From NCBI GenBank assembly GCA_900545615.1, contig UQZM01000020.1:1-28414 (forward strand): a stretch of 28,414 nt of DNA. Reading direction: 5' to 3'. The translations under genes and the position numbers were made by a program. The notes under the pieces are model-generated. The model saw only the letters and a list, made by a program, of their open reading frames with translations. It had not been told where the DNA came from and made no database searches. Of the stretch, positions 6,754 to 13,563 are shown in pieces. Origin of the DNA: an uncultured Collinsella sp. (GTDB taxonomy: Bacteria > Actinomycetota > Coriobacteriia > Coriobacteriales > Coriobacteriaceae). Every line of letters begins with the position of its first letter. Within the stretch, counting starts at the first letter, position 1.

Positions 6754-6976
6754 GTCGCTGGACAGGCGCGGGGGCTACGTGCTCGAGTGCAGGCAGTGCG
6801 GCAGGCGGTTCCGCGCGGCAAACAGGAACCAGAGGTACTGCTGCGGATGGTGCGAGAACGTGGCGCACAGGAACGAGAGCAAGCGGCCCGTGGACGTGTA
6901 CCTCGGCGCGAGGAGCGAGATGGGCCGCGAGATCAACGCCATGCGCGCTGCGCTGGCGGAGGGGAGGCGCGTCTGA
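6743..6976 (+). CDS. zinc-ribbon protein (77 aa)
   Basis: The product contains CRQCGRRF followed after about a dozen residues by CCGWC (about residues 17-36), a clear zinc-ribbon pair, then a helical tail. It is coupled to both neighbours: it begins inside the preceding gene, and its TGA overlaps the next ATG (TGATG). Likely a small nucleic acid- or protein-binding accessory factor. The specific function cannot be read from the sequence. Confidence 0.65.
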   Translation: MRTESLDRRGGYVLECRQCGRRFRAANRNQRYCCGWCENVAHRNESKRPVDVYLGARSEMGREINAMRAALAEGRRV

Positions 6977-7278
6977 TGCGGGACGGATACAGGTTCGAGT
7001 TCGGCGCGTTCGACAAGCCGGATGCGCCCAGGGCGCAGGCGCTCAAGCCGCTCGAGGAGGCGGCCGAGGTGTTCGGAGCGTGGCAGCTACACGACGGCGT
7101 GCGCCACAGCCAGATCATGACGGCGCGCAGGGCGTACCGTCAGAGCCTTATCGACGAGTGCATGGACGCGGTCCAGGCGGTCGTCAGCCTGCTCGACGCC
7201 GAGGGGTTCACGCAGGAGGACGTGGACGCGGCAATCGAGCGCTGCAACGAGAGGAACCGAGAGAGGGGACGTCTGTGA
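6976..7278 (+). CDS. MazG-like nucleotide pyrophosphohydrolase-type protein (100 aa)
   Basis: The all-helical product has LKPLEEAAEVFGAWQ (about 23-37) and later LIDECMDAVQAV (about 56-67), matching the ExxE...ExxD metal-binding layout of MazG/all-alpha NTP pyrophosphohydrolases, and ends in the NERNRERGRL type tail seen in the family. These enzymes hydrolyse NTPs to NMP and pyrophosphate; phage copies may adjust nucleotide pools or alarmone signalling. The start overlaps the previous stop. The call rests on motif spacing by eye, so family membership is probable rather than certain. Confidence 0.6.
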   Translation: MRDGYRFEFGAFDKPDAPRAQALKPLEEAAEVFGAWQLHDGVRHSQIMTARRAYRQSLIDECMDAVQAVVSLLDAEGFTQEDVDAAIERCNERNRERGRL

Positions 7279-7586
7279 TGGAGACTTTGGATCAGATCAA
7301 GGCAGACGCGGTCGAGGTGTTCCATTTCGACCGCGAGTGCAGGCCACAGGACAGGGCGCACGCCTATCTGGGGAAGTACCGCGTCAGGCGCGGCTACAAC
7401 GACACGGCGATGCAGGTCGCGGTGACCGACATGATCGAGCGCGCCTACGAGGCGGGAAGGGCGGAGGTCGCCGGCGCGAACCTCGTGCAGAACCTGCGCC
7501 GCCAGCTGACGAGCATCGAGGCGACCGTCGGGGATGCCATCGACCTGCTCGACGAGAGCGTAGGGGGGGCGGACTGCGATGAGTGA
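7278..7586 (+). CDS. hypothetical helical phage protein (102 aa)
   Basis: Coupled to the MazG-like gene through TGATG, with GAGAGGGGA as ribosome-binding site. The product is helical and acidic with no Cys cluster or membrane segment until a terminal ADCDE. No family recognised. The last eight bases overlap the next gene. Consistent GC-rich codon use supports it as a real gene of the early operon. Confidence 0.62.
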   Translation: METLDQIKADAVEVFHFDRECRPQDRAHAYLGKYRVRRGYNDTAMQVAVTDMIERAYEAGRAEVAGANLVQNLRRQLTSIEATVGDAIDLLDESVGGADCDE

Positions 7587-7881
7587 CTCGAGGGTCGGCG
7601 GCTACCCGATGGGGGTGACCGACGCCGCTATCGAGCGCCACTTCGGCGGGGACTGCGAGCCTCGGATGTGCGGGAACTGCAGGCATTTCTGCAGCAGCGA
7701 TATCCACGTCGACTACGGCTACTGCTACCTCGGGTTCGAGCGCGCCTACGACGCGGAGGCGCCTGACCGCAAGGAAGGGTTCTGGCGCCTGGCGAAGTGG
7801 GCCGTGGTGTGGCTCATGGGGAACCTGCTGTACTGCGAGGACGAGTGCGGCGAGTGCCGCGACTACGAGGAGGTTGAGTGA
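7579..7881 (+). CDS. Cys-rich hypothetical protein (100 aa)
   Basis: The product has CGNCRHF (about 32-38), further Cys in DYGYCYLGF and a C-terminal CEDECGEC run (about 86-93), with a hydrophobic stretch (WAVVWLMGNLLY, about 74-85) between them. Two Cys clusters suggest metal binding. The central hydrophobic segment could pack the fold or touch membrane. It overlaps both neighbours by a few bases. Not a family I can name. Confidence 0.6.
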   Translation: MSDSRVGGYPMGVTDAAIERHFGGDCEPRMCGNCRHFCSSDIHVDYGYCYLGFERAYDAEAPDRKEGFWRLAKWAVVWLMGNLLYCEDECGECRDYEEVE

Positions 7882-8279
7882 TGAATATCGACATCAAGAC
7901 CGCCGACGGCGAGGAAATCGAGTTTGGCGGCTCGTATTACGACGGACGCGGAACCGAGCACAGGGTGGTCGGTATCAGGCTGACTGACTATCGCCGTATC
8001 ACCGAGGTGTCCCTCTCGTGCCTTGTCGGCAAAGTAGAGGATCTCTGCTGCGTCTCGATGCGACCGAACGAGCTTTACTCCACCCCGCCCGACAGCTGGG
8101 AGAAGCTGGAAGAGGACTTGGACAATTGTTCTGCCTCAACTCGGTACGCGCCCTGTGCGTATTTCAGCTTCTCAAGCGACAGTTGCGAAAAGTGCCCCGC
8201 CGACCCAAATAAAGAATGCCTTGCCCAAATGGTAAAACACATCGCACTGCGCATCCACAAGCTAAGGGGCGAGAGTTGA
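7881..8279 (+). CDS. hypothetical protein with C-terminal Cys cluster (132 aa)
   Basis: ATG 7881 overlaps the previous TGA; an in-frame GTG three bases earlier is an alternative start. The N-terminal part looks beta-rich (about 1-65); the C-terminal part has Cys at several sites including CEKCPADPNKEC (about 103-114). From about 8120 onward the DNA becomes less GC-rich than the surrounding operon (AATTGTTCTG, CAAATAAAG), which may mark recent acquisition. Function unknown. Confidence 0.6.
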   Translation: MNIDIKTADGEEIEFGGSYYDGRGTEHRVVGIRLTDYRRITEVSLSCLVGKVEDLCCVSMRPNELYSTPPDSWEKLEEDLDNCSASTRYAPCAYFSFSSDSCEKCPADPNKECLAQMVKHIALRIHKLRGES

Positions 8280-8536
8280 TGAACATGACACCATGCTTCA
8301 TTTCCGAAATGCCCGGGGAAAAGACAAAAGCGCTGCTTCTCGGCTTCTACCAAAAAGCATGGACGCATGACGCATCGCCCCTAATCGGTGGATTCCCCGC
8401 CGGGCAAATCGCGTACCCGGTCGCGGTCGTGCTGCTCGAATCGGGCGACGTTGTGACCGTAAACGCTGAAACCGTGACCATCGACGCGCCTGAAGACCTA
8501 TTTAGGCAGTACGCATGGATGGATGATGAGGACTGA
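8279..8536 (+). CDS. hypothetical protein (85 aa)
   Basis: The ATG overlaps the stop of the preceding gene and the stop overlaps the Lar-like gene (TGATG), so it is an operon member. The product is a small, probably alpha/beta protein with no Cys cluster; the central VAVVLLESGDVVTVNAETV stretch suggests a beta-hairpin. Lower GC than the operon average. I recognise no family. Confidence 0.55.
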   Translation: MNMTPCFISEMPGEKTKALLLGFYQKAWTHDASPLIGGFPAGQIAYPVAVVLLESGDVVTVNAETVTIDAPEDLFRQYAWMDDED

Positions 8537-8721
8537 TGGACGAAATCAAGTTGAAGCCCTGCCCGTTCTGTGGTGGCGATGCTGAGATGCAGCAGGGCAA
8601 GTATCAAGGTCTGCGCACCTTCTACGTGAGCTGCTTGGGATGCGGCGCACGGACGGACCTAGAGTACGCCGAGGAGTTCGCCGCAGACCTATGGAATGAA
8701 AGGGTGAGCTATTTTGAATAA
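8536..8721 (+). CDS. Lar-family restriction alleviation-like zinc protein (61 aa)
   Basis: The product begins with LKPCPFCGGDAEM (about 6-18), continues with VSCLGCGART (about 31-41) and ends near WNERV, the standard Lar-family pattern of two CxxC zinc knuckles plus a C-terminal WN-R. E. coli Rac Lar modulates type I restriction; most phage homologues are untested. The stop is TAA (8719-8721), and the same reading frame stays open after it for 73 more codons. Confidence 0.75.
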   Translation: MDEIKLKPCPFCGGDAEMQQGKYQGLRTFYVSCLGCGARTDLEYAEEFAADLWNERVSYFE

Positions 8722-8943
8722 GCGAGCGATGATTTCACAGCCTATGGCTGGCAAGAGCGCCGCGAGATAGCCAACGAGCTACGAAGGCAAGCGGCATACA
8801 GCAGCGGCTCGCTTGGCGAGTGGTGGCAGCGCCTGCAGGAGATAGTGACCGGCGAGGTTGACTTCGCCAACCCACAGGAGACCTACCGAGCAATTGCCGA
8901 TCTCATTGACCGCCCGAGCGAGAATATCGAGCGTCGTCGGTGA
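8722..8943 (+). pseudogene. start-less open frame in phase with the Lar-like gene; probable decayed or read-through domain
   Basis: This 73-codon frame starts straight after the Lar TAA, in the same frame, and has no ATG, GTG or TTG near its beginning. Its translation looks protein-like: a helix with QERREIANELRRQ, then a WWQRLQEIV helix and ETYRAIADLIDRP, resembling the helical domain of small Coriobacteriia phage proteins that carry an IDRP motif. It may be the second half of a former Lar fusion cut by a stop codon, a product of stop read-through, or the remnant of a separate gene. Confidence 0.4.
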
Positions 8944-9003
8944 GTTGGTCCCCGGCGCTTGATAAGGTTCTGCCGTGGCGGGCGAGCTTTAGGGGGTATG
9001 CGA

Positions 9004-9432
9004 ATGGCGTGTAGGCCACCTGTAGGAGATGGGCCAAAAGGCCCATCCACAAAGTCAGCACATCCGTTGAGGGACGAGTGGGCGCTCCGGAAGGGGCGCT
9101 CCTCTTACGTCCTGTGGACGGACGAGATGATAAGGCGGATGCAGGCGCACCCGGAGCGGACGGCGGCGGAGATTGCGGCGGAGCTGAGGGTGACGCCGAG
9201 CGCCGTGAGGCACGCGCGGCAGCGGTACGGGCGCTTCTCGACCGGAACGGATGGGCTGTGCATCGTGTGCGACGCGCGGCCCGTGTTCGACACGTCGGCG
9301 CAGGCGAAGAAGTGGAGGCTGTGCAAGGGGTGCTATCTGGCGGAGCGGAAGAGGCGGCTCGAGGAAGAGGCGGAGAGCAACCGCATACGACAGGCCGCGC
9401 ACAGACGGCAGAAGCTGGACGGAGATGTTTGA
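9004..9432 (+). CDS. HTH plus zinc-knuckle DNA-binding protein (142 aa)
   Basis: ATG 9004 is chosen over ATG 8998 and TTG 8959 because AGGGGG (8991-8996) lies seven bases upstream. The product has a Myb/HTH-like segment (about 37-75: LWTDEMIRRMQAH, then AAEIAAELRVTPSAVRHARQ), a CIVC...CKGC zinc knuckle (about 85-110) and a basic helical tail. It sits just before the terminator that closes the early operon and shortly before terminase. A late-gene regulator or packaging factor are options; neither is shown by the sequence. Confidence 0.68.
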   Translation: MACRPPVGDGPKGPSTKSAHPLRDEWALRKGRSSYVLWTDEMIRRMQAHPERTAAEIAAELRVTPSAVRHARQRYGRFSTGTDGLCIVCDARPVFDTSAQAKKWRLCKGCYLAERKRRLEEEAESNRIRQAAHRRQKLDGDV

Positions 9433-9478
9433 GAGGCTGGCCGAGGCAATCGGAATCAAGCCGACCAAGGTCGAGTAG
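9425..9478 (+). CDS. possible 17-aa peptide
   Basis: ATG 9425 overlaps the stop of the zinc-knuckle gene and has CGGAG just upstream. It encodes MFERLAEAIGIKPTKVE and stops six bases before the terminator stem. Overlap coupling and the ribosome-binding site suggest translation, but length gives no statistical support. Confidence 0.3.
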   Translation: MFERLAEAIGIKPTKVE

Positions 9479-9483
9479 CCGAA

Positions 9484-9513
9484 AGGCCCCGGGAAACCGG
9501 GGCCTTTTCTTTA
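9484..9513 (+). terminator. intrinsic terminator closing the early operon
   Basis: A perfect 9-bp GC stem (AGGCCCCGG / CCGGGGCCT) with a GAAA tetraloop is followed by TTTTCTTT. It lies six bases after the last early reading frame. Confidence 0.9.
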
Positions 9514-9585
9514 AACGTTACCCCCTTTTTACGCTCGTGGGCAAACGCACGCGCTTGTCCACGTGCGTAAAAAGGTGGGAACGTT
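9514..9585. repeat. 72-bp near-palindrome before the terminase genes
   Basis: The arms 9514-9544 and 9555-9585 pair over 31 positions with mismatches at only 20/79, 23/76 and 35/64 (last two digits) and one G-T pair. Three more pairs form inside toward the centre. It lies between a terminator and the terminase small subunit start, where phages often have packaging (cos/pac) or late-regulatory sites. As RNA it would fold as one long hairpin spanning the terS leader. Confidence 0.6.
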
Positions 9586-9596
9586 CGCGTTTCCAT

Positions 9597-10022
9597 ATGG
9601 CTATCTACCAGCGGAAACGTGATTGTGTGGCGGGAAAAGGGCGTGAAAAACTGACCAAGGAGGGCATCGAGGATGCCGTCCGCCTGTGCCGTGCCGGAAT
9701 GACCGACAAGGACATCGCCGCATATCTCGGGGTCGCACGCGAGACATACAGCCGCTGGATCAACCACCCCAGAACAGACAATCAGCGTCAACTGTGTCAC
9801 GTTCTAAAAAAGGCCGAGGTCGAGCGCAAGGCGACGCTCGTGGGCCGCATCATGGACGCGAGCGGCGACAGCTGGCAGGCGGCGGCGTGGCTTTTGGAGC
9901 GCAAGTACCCGCAGGAGTACGCCAAGGCGCAGCGCATCATGGATACCACCGACACGGCGGTGCTCAAGGCCGCCAAGGAGCTGGTGCTGTCCGTGCCGTC
10001 CTCAATCGGCGGGGACGAGTAG
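9597..10022 (+). CDS. terS: terminase small subunit
   Basis: The 141-residue product has an N-terminal HTH (about 20-56; TKEGIEDAVRLCRAGMTDKDIAAYLGVARETYSRW split over two helices) followed by helical oligomerisation segments (about 66-105), the usual layout of TerS proteins that recognise the packaging site. It directly precedes the large subunit by three bases. ATG 9597 is the most upstream plausible start, but its ribosome-binding site is weak (AAAAAGGTGGG, about 17 bases away, inside the palindrome arm), so the palindrome could influence its translation. Confidence 0.82.
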   Translation: MAIYQRKRDCVAGKGREKLTKEGIEDAVRLCRAGMTDKDIAAYLGVARETYSRWINHPRTDNQRQLCHVLKKAEVERKATLVGRIMDASGDSWQAAAWLLERKYPQEYAKAQRIMDTTDTAVLKAAKELVLSVPSSIGGDE

Positions 10023-10025
10023 CCG

Positions 10026-11222
10026 ATGCCGCTCACGAGGATGCAGCGCGAGTACCTCGCCAACTGCACGCACCGCTACAACGTGAAGTGCGGGGCGACG
10101 GGCTCGGGCAAGAGCTACGTCGACATAGCCGTGACCATACCGCAGAGGCTTCTCGCCATGAGGGGCGAGGGGCTGGCGGTGATGATCGGGAACACCCGCT
10201 CGACGCTCGAGCGCAACATCCTCGAGCCGATGCGCTCACTCTACAGCGAAGACGTCGTCAGCCAGATTGGGCGGGACAACACGGCCCAGATATTCGGGCG
10301 CAAGGTCTACTGCCTCGGGGCGGACAAGAAGACAAGCGTATCCAAGATTCAGGGCGCCACGTTCGAGTGGGTCTACGGCGACGAGGTCGCCACGTGGAGC
10401 GAAGACGTGTTTCAGATGCTCAAGAGCCGCCTGCGCTGCGAGCACAGCCGCTTCGACGGCACCTGTAACCCCGACAGCCCGAACCACTGGTTCAAGCGGT
10501 TCCTCGACGGCGACAGCGACATCTACAGGCAGGACTACACGATCTGGGACGGTGCGCTGGCACCGGATGTCATCGAAGCCCTCATCAAGGACTACGGCAG
10601 CGGCGTGTACTACGACCGCTACATCTTGGGCAAGTGGACGCTGGCCGAGGGCCTGGTCTACCCCGAGTGGGAGGGTGCCCTAGAGAGCCGATATACGGGC
10701 AGCGCCGCCAAGTACGCGGTGTCTTGCGACTACGGAACGCAGAACGCCTTCGCGGCGCTGCTGTGGGCGTTTGACGGCTATGTGTGGCACGTGGTGGACG
10801 AGTACCGCTACTCGGGCCGCGACACGGGGCACCAGAAGACGGACGCCGACTATGTGGCCGACATGGCCGACTTCGTGCGCGGGCTGGGCAAGCCGCCCAC
10901 GTTCATCATCGACCCGAGCGCCACGAGCTTCATCGCCGCGATGCGGCAGGCCGGGTTCAAGACCAAGAAGGGGCGTAACGACGTCGCGGACGGCATACGA
11001 GAGACGGGGGTGTGCCTGGGCAACGGCACGGTGCGCATCTCCGACGCCTGCGCAGGGCTGATAGGCGAGCTCGGCGGCTACTGCTGGGACGCCAAGGCGG
11101 ACGGCGACAAGCCCGTCAAGGTCGAGGACCACAGCTGCGACGCGCTCCGTTACGGCGTGGCAACACTGCGCATGTACAAGCCTGCGAAACGGCAGGTAAA
11201 CCCATTTTTTGAAGGGAGGTAG
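10026..11222 (+). CDS. terL: terminase large subunit (packaging ATPase and nuclease)
   Basis: The 398-residue product has Walker A GATGSGKS (residues 23-30), Walker B WVYGDE (115-120) and an RNase H-like nuclease domain with acidic residues D235 (VSCDYG), D296 (IIDPS) and D368/D372 (EDHSCDALRYG). It drives DNA translocation into the prohead and cuts concatemers. It starts three bases after terS and ends six bases before the portal start. All key residues and normal length are present, so it looks functional. Confidence 0.96.
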   Translation: MPLTRMQREYLANCTHRYNVKCGATGSGKSYVDIAVTIPQRLLAMRGEGLAVMIGNTRSTLERNILEPMRSLYSEDVVSQIGRDNTAQIFGRKVYCLGADKKTSVSKIQGATFEWVYGDEVATWSEDVFQMLKSRLRCEHSRFDGTCNPDSPNHWFKRFLDGDSDIYRQDYTIWDGALAPDVIEALIKDYGSGVYYDRYILGKWTLAEGLVYPEWEGALESRYTGSAAKYAVSCDYGTQNAFAALLWAFDGYVWHVVDEYRYSGRDTGHQKTDADYVADMADFVRGLGKPPTFIIDPSATSFIAAMRQAGFKTKKGRNDVADGIRETGVCLGNGTVRISDACAGLIGELGGYCWDAKADGDKPVKVEDHSCDALRYGVATLRMYKPAKRQVNPFFEGR

Positions 11223-11227
11223 CGGCT

Positions 11228-12661
11228 TTGTCTAAAGGTCCTTTGGTGACCGATGGCGACCTCAAGGCGGCGGCGTCGGCGACGGCATTCGCGGCAGATG
11301 CCATCGAGCGGCACATGTCGAGCGAGATGTACCGCAACGCCGTCACCGCGAACGAGTACTACCGCCAGCACAACGTCACGATCAATCGTTTCGTGCAGAA
11401 GATCTACTCGTGCTCCGGTGCCGAGGCCGAGGACTTCACAGCCTCGAAGCTGAGGCTGGCGAGTAACCTGTTCAAGCGCCTAAACGTCCAGCGCTGCACG
11501 TACTCGCTCGGTAAGGGCGTGAGCTTCGTGGACGTCTCGGCGGGCGGCAAGGACACGACCAAGGAGGGGCTTGGCGACCGCTTCGACGACGACGTCATGG
11601 AGATGGGGCTCAAGGCGCTCATCCACGGCGTGTCATTCCCGTTCTGGAACCTCGACCACATCGACGTGTTCACCGCCGACGAGTTCTGCCCGGTGTGGGA
11701 CGAGTACTCGGGGGCGCTATACGCCGGCGTGAGGTTCTGGCGGCTCGACTCCGACCACCCGTGGCACGCGACCCTCTACGAGCAGGACGGCTACACGGAG
11801 ATGGTGTCGGGCGGCAGCGGCTTCGACTTCGAGGTGGCCGAGGCCAAGCGCGCCTACAAGGTCACGTATCGGGAGATACCGGCGGACGGGATGAAGCTGG
11901 CCGTCGATGCGGAGAACTACTCCCGCCTGCCAATCGTGGCGGTCTGGGGCAGCGACGCGCACCAGAGCACGCTCGTCGGCATGCGCGAGAGCATCGACGC
12001 CTACGACCTCATCAAGAGCGGCCTGGTGAACGACACGCGCGACTGCGCACAGATCTACTGGCTCATCAACGGAGCCGGCGGCATGGACGACAGGGACCTC
12101 GACCTGTGGCGGGCGAAGCTCAAGCTGACGCACGTGGCCGAGGTCGACGCCGAGCAGGGGCAGTCCGTGACGCCGTACACGCAGGAGGTGCCCGTCGAGG
12201 GCCGCAAGGAGACGCTGGCGCAGATCAAGGCCGACATCTACGAGGACTTCGGCGCGCTGGACGTCCATACCATCGCGGCGGGGGCGACCAACGACCATAT
12301 CGACGCGGCATACCAGCCGATGGACGAGGAGGCCGCCGAGTTCGAGCGCCACATCCGCGAGGGTATCATGGACATCCTCGCATTGCAGGGCATCGAGGAC
12401 ACGCCCGTATTCACGCGCACTCGCATCAGCAACACCAAGGAGCAGGTCGAGACCGTGTGCCTGGAGGCCGAGTATCTGGACGACGAGACGATCCTGCGAA
12501 AGCTGCCGAACATCACGCCCGACGAGAGGGCGAAGATTTTGGAGCGCAAGCAGCGGGAGCAGGAGGAGCGCATGGCAGCGCTGCCGCCCGCCCTGGCGGC
12601 GAACGCGAAGGGTGCCCAGGAGGGCGACGAGGACGACGAGGACGAGGAAGGTGATGAGTGA
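11228..12661 (+). CDS. portal protein (SPP1 gp6-like)
   Basis: A TTG start at 11228 has GGGAGG (11214-11219) eight bases upstream. The 477-residue product shows the portal pattern: an N-terminal YYRQHN segment (about 38-45), a long alpha/beta core with WGSDAHQSTL and the SIDAYDLIKSG helix, then a helical stem and an acidic Glu/Asp C-terminus. The portal dodecamer is the DNA gate at the capsid vertex. It follows TerL as expected. The stop overlaps the next start (TGATG). Confidence 0.9.
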   Translation: MSKGPLVTDGDLKAAASATAFAADAIERHMSSEMYRNAVTANEYYRQHNVTINRFVQKIYSCSGAEAEDFTASKLRLASNLFKRLNVQRCTYSLGKGVSFVDVSAGGKDTTKEGLGDRFDDDVMEMGLKALIHGVSFPFWNLDHIDVFTADEFCPVWDEYSGALYAGVRFWRLDSDHPWHATLYEQDGYTEMVSGGSGFDFEVAEAKRAYKVTYREIPADGMKLAVDAENYSRLPIVAVWGSDAHQSTLVGMRESIDAYDLIKSGLVNDTRDCAQIYWLINGAGGMDDRDLDLWRAKLKLTHVAEVDAEQGQSVTPYTQEVPVEGRKETLAQIKADIYEDFGALDVHTIAAGATNDHIDAAYQPMDEEAAEFERHIREGIMDILALQGIEDTPVFTRTRISNTKEQVETVCLEAEYLDDETILRKLPNITPDERAKILERKQREQEERMAALPPALAANAKGAQEGDEDDEDEEGDE

Positions 12662-13563
12662 TGGCGGCATTGCAGGTGCTTGACGGCGAGCTGTGGCAGT
12701 GGGACACCGGGCGCGAGGTCGAGGTTGTCGGCTGCGAGCAGGTGCATTTCGCCAAGTCGACCACGGGGACGTGCTACACGGTCGAGGTCGCCGGCAACAA
12801 GGCGAAGATTCCCGACGAGCTGCTCCAGACGGCCGGGCGCGTGTACGCATGGGCCTACATCACGGACGAGACATACGGCGGGCGCACGCGCATCGAGGCG
12901 CTCTGGGACGTAAAGAGGCGAGCCAAGCCCGCCGAGTACATCTACGAGCCGAGCGACCAGCGCACCATCAAGGACGCGGAAACGGCGCGAGACGAGGCCA
13001 AGGCCGCGCAGAAGGCGGCGGAGGCCGCACGCGACAAGGCTGTCGCCGCCGAGGTCAAGGGGGCACGCGCCACGACGCTCGCCTCGGGCTCGGAGGCAAC
13101 GGCGACGATGGAGAACAACGTGCTGGTCGTCGGCGTGCCGAAGGGCGACGCGTTGAGATATAGCGACCTCACCGCCGAGCAGATCGCGGAGCTCAAGAAG
13201 CCCGCGACGGACGCGGCGGCTGGCGTGAACAAGGTCAACAACGAGTTCAAGCAGCTCAAGGCTTCTGTCGAAACGGCGGAGAAGGGACGCGCCGACTCCG
13301 AGTCCGAGCGCAAGCGGACCGAGTCCGAGCGCAAGACCTCCGAGACGGAGCGCAAGGAGGCGGAGGCGGGGCGCAAGACCGCAGAGGCCAAGCGCGAGCA
13401 GGACTCGACAAAGGCCCTCACCGACGCCCGGGCGGCGCTCAAGGACGCCAAGACGGCAGCCCTGAACTACCAGTCGATTATCGACTCGGCGGCTGCGGTT
13501 ACGGCCTTGGGACTCAAGAAGGTAAACGGCAAGATTTGCCAGATGCGAAAGGTAGGTGCCTAA
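12661..13563 (+). CDS. tail-fibre/baseplate-like coiled-coil protein upstream of the DGR target
   Basis: ATG 12661 overlaps the portal stop. The 300-residue product has an N-terminal beta domain (about 1-95; LDGELWQWDTGREVEV start) widely found at the front of Firmicutes and Coriobacteriia phage fibres, then a long heptad-type coiled coil (about 100-270) with repeated S/T-ERK elements, and a short C-terminus. A motif near residues 139-162 (ATATMENNVLVVGVPKG) resembles fibre-shaft domains. It likely forms a trimeric stalk that carries or contacts the DGR target encoded three bases later. Role inferred from architecture. Confidence 0.65.
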   Translation: MAALQVLDGELWQWDTGREVEVVGCEQVHFAKSTTGTCYTVEVAGNKAKIPDELLQTAGRVYAWAYITDETYGGRTRIEALWDVKRRAKPAEYIYEPSDQRTIKDAETARDEAKAAQKAAEAARDKAVAAEVKGARATTLASGSEATATMENNVLVVGVPKGDALRYSDLTAEQIAELKKPATDAAAGVNKVNNEFKQLKASVETAEKGRADSESERKRTESERKTSETERKEAEAGRKTAEAKREQDSTKALTDARAALKDAKTAALNYQSIIDSAAAVTALGLKKVNGKICQMRKVGA

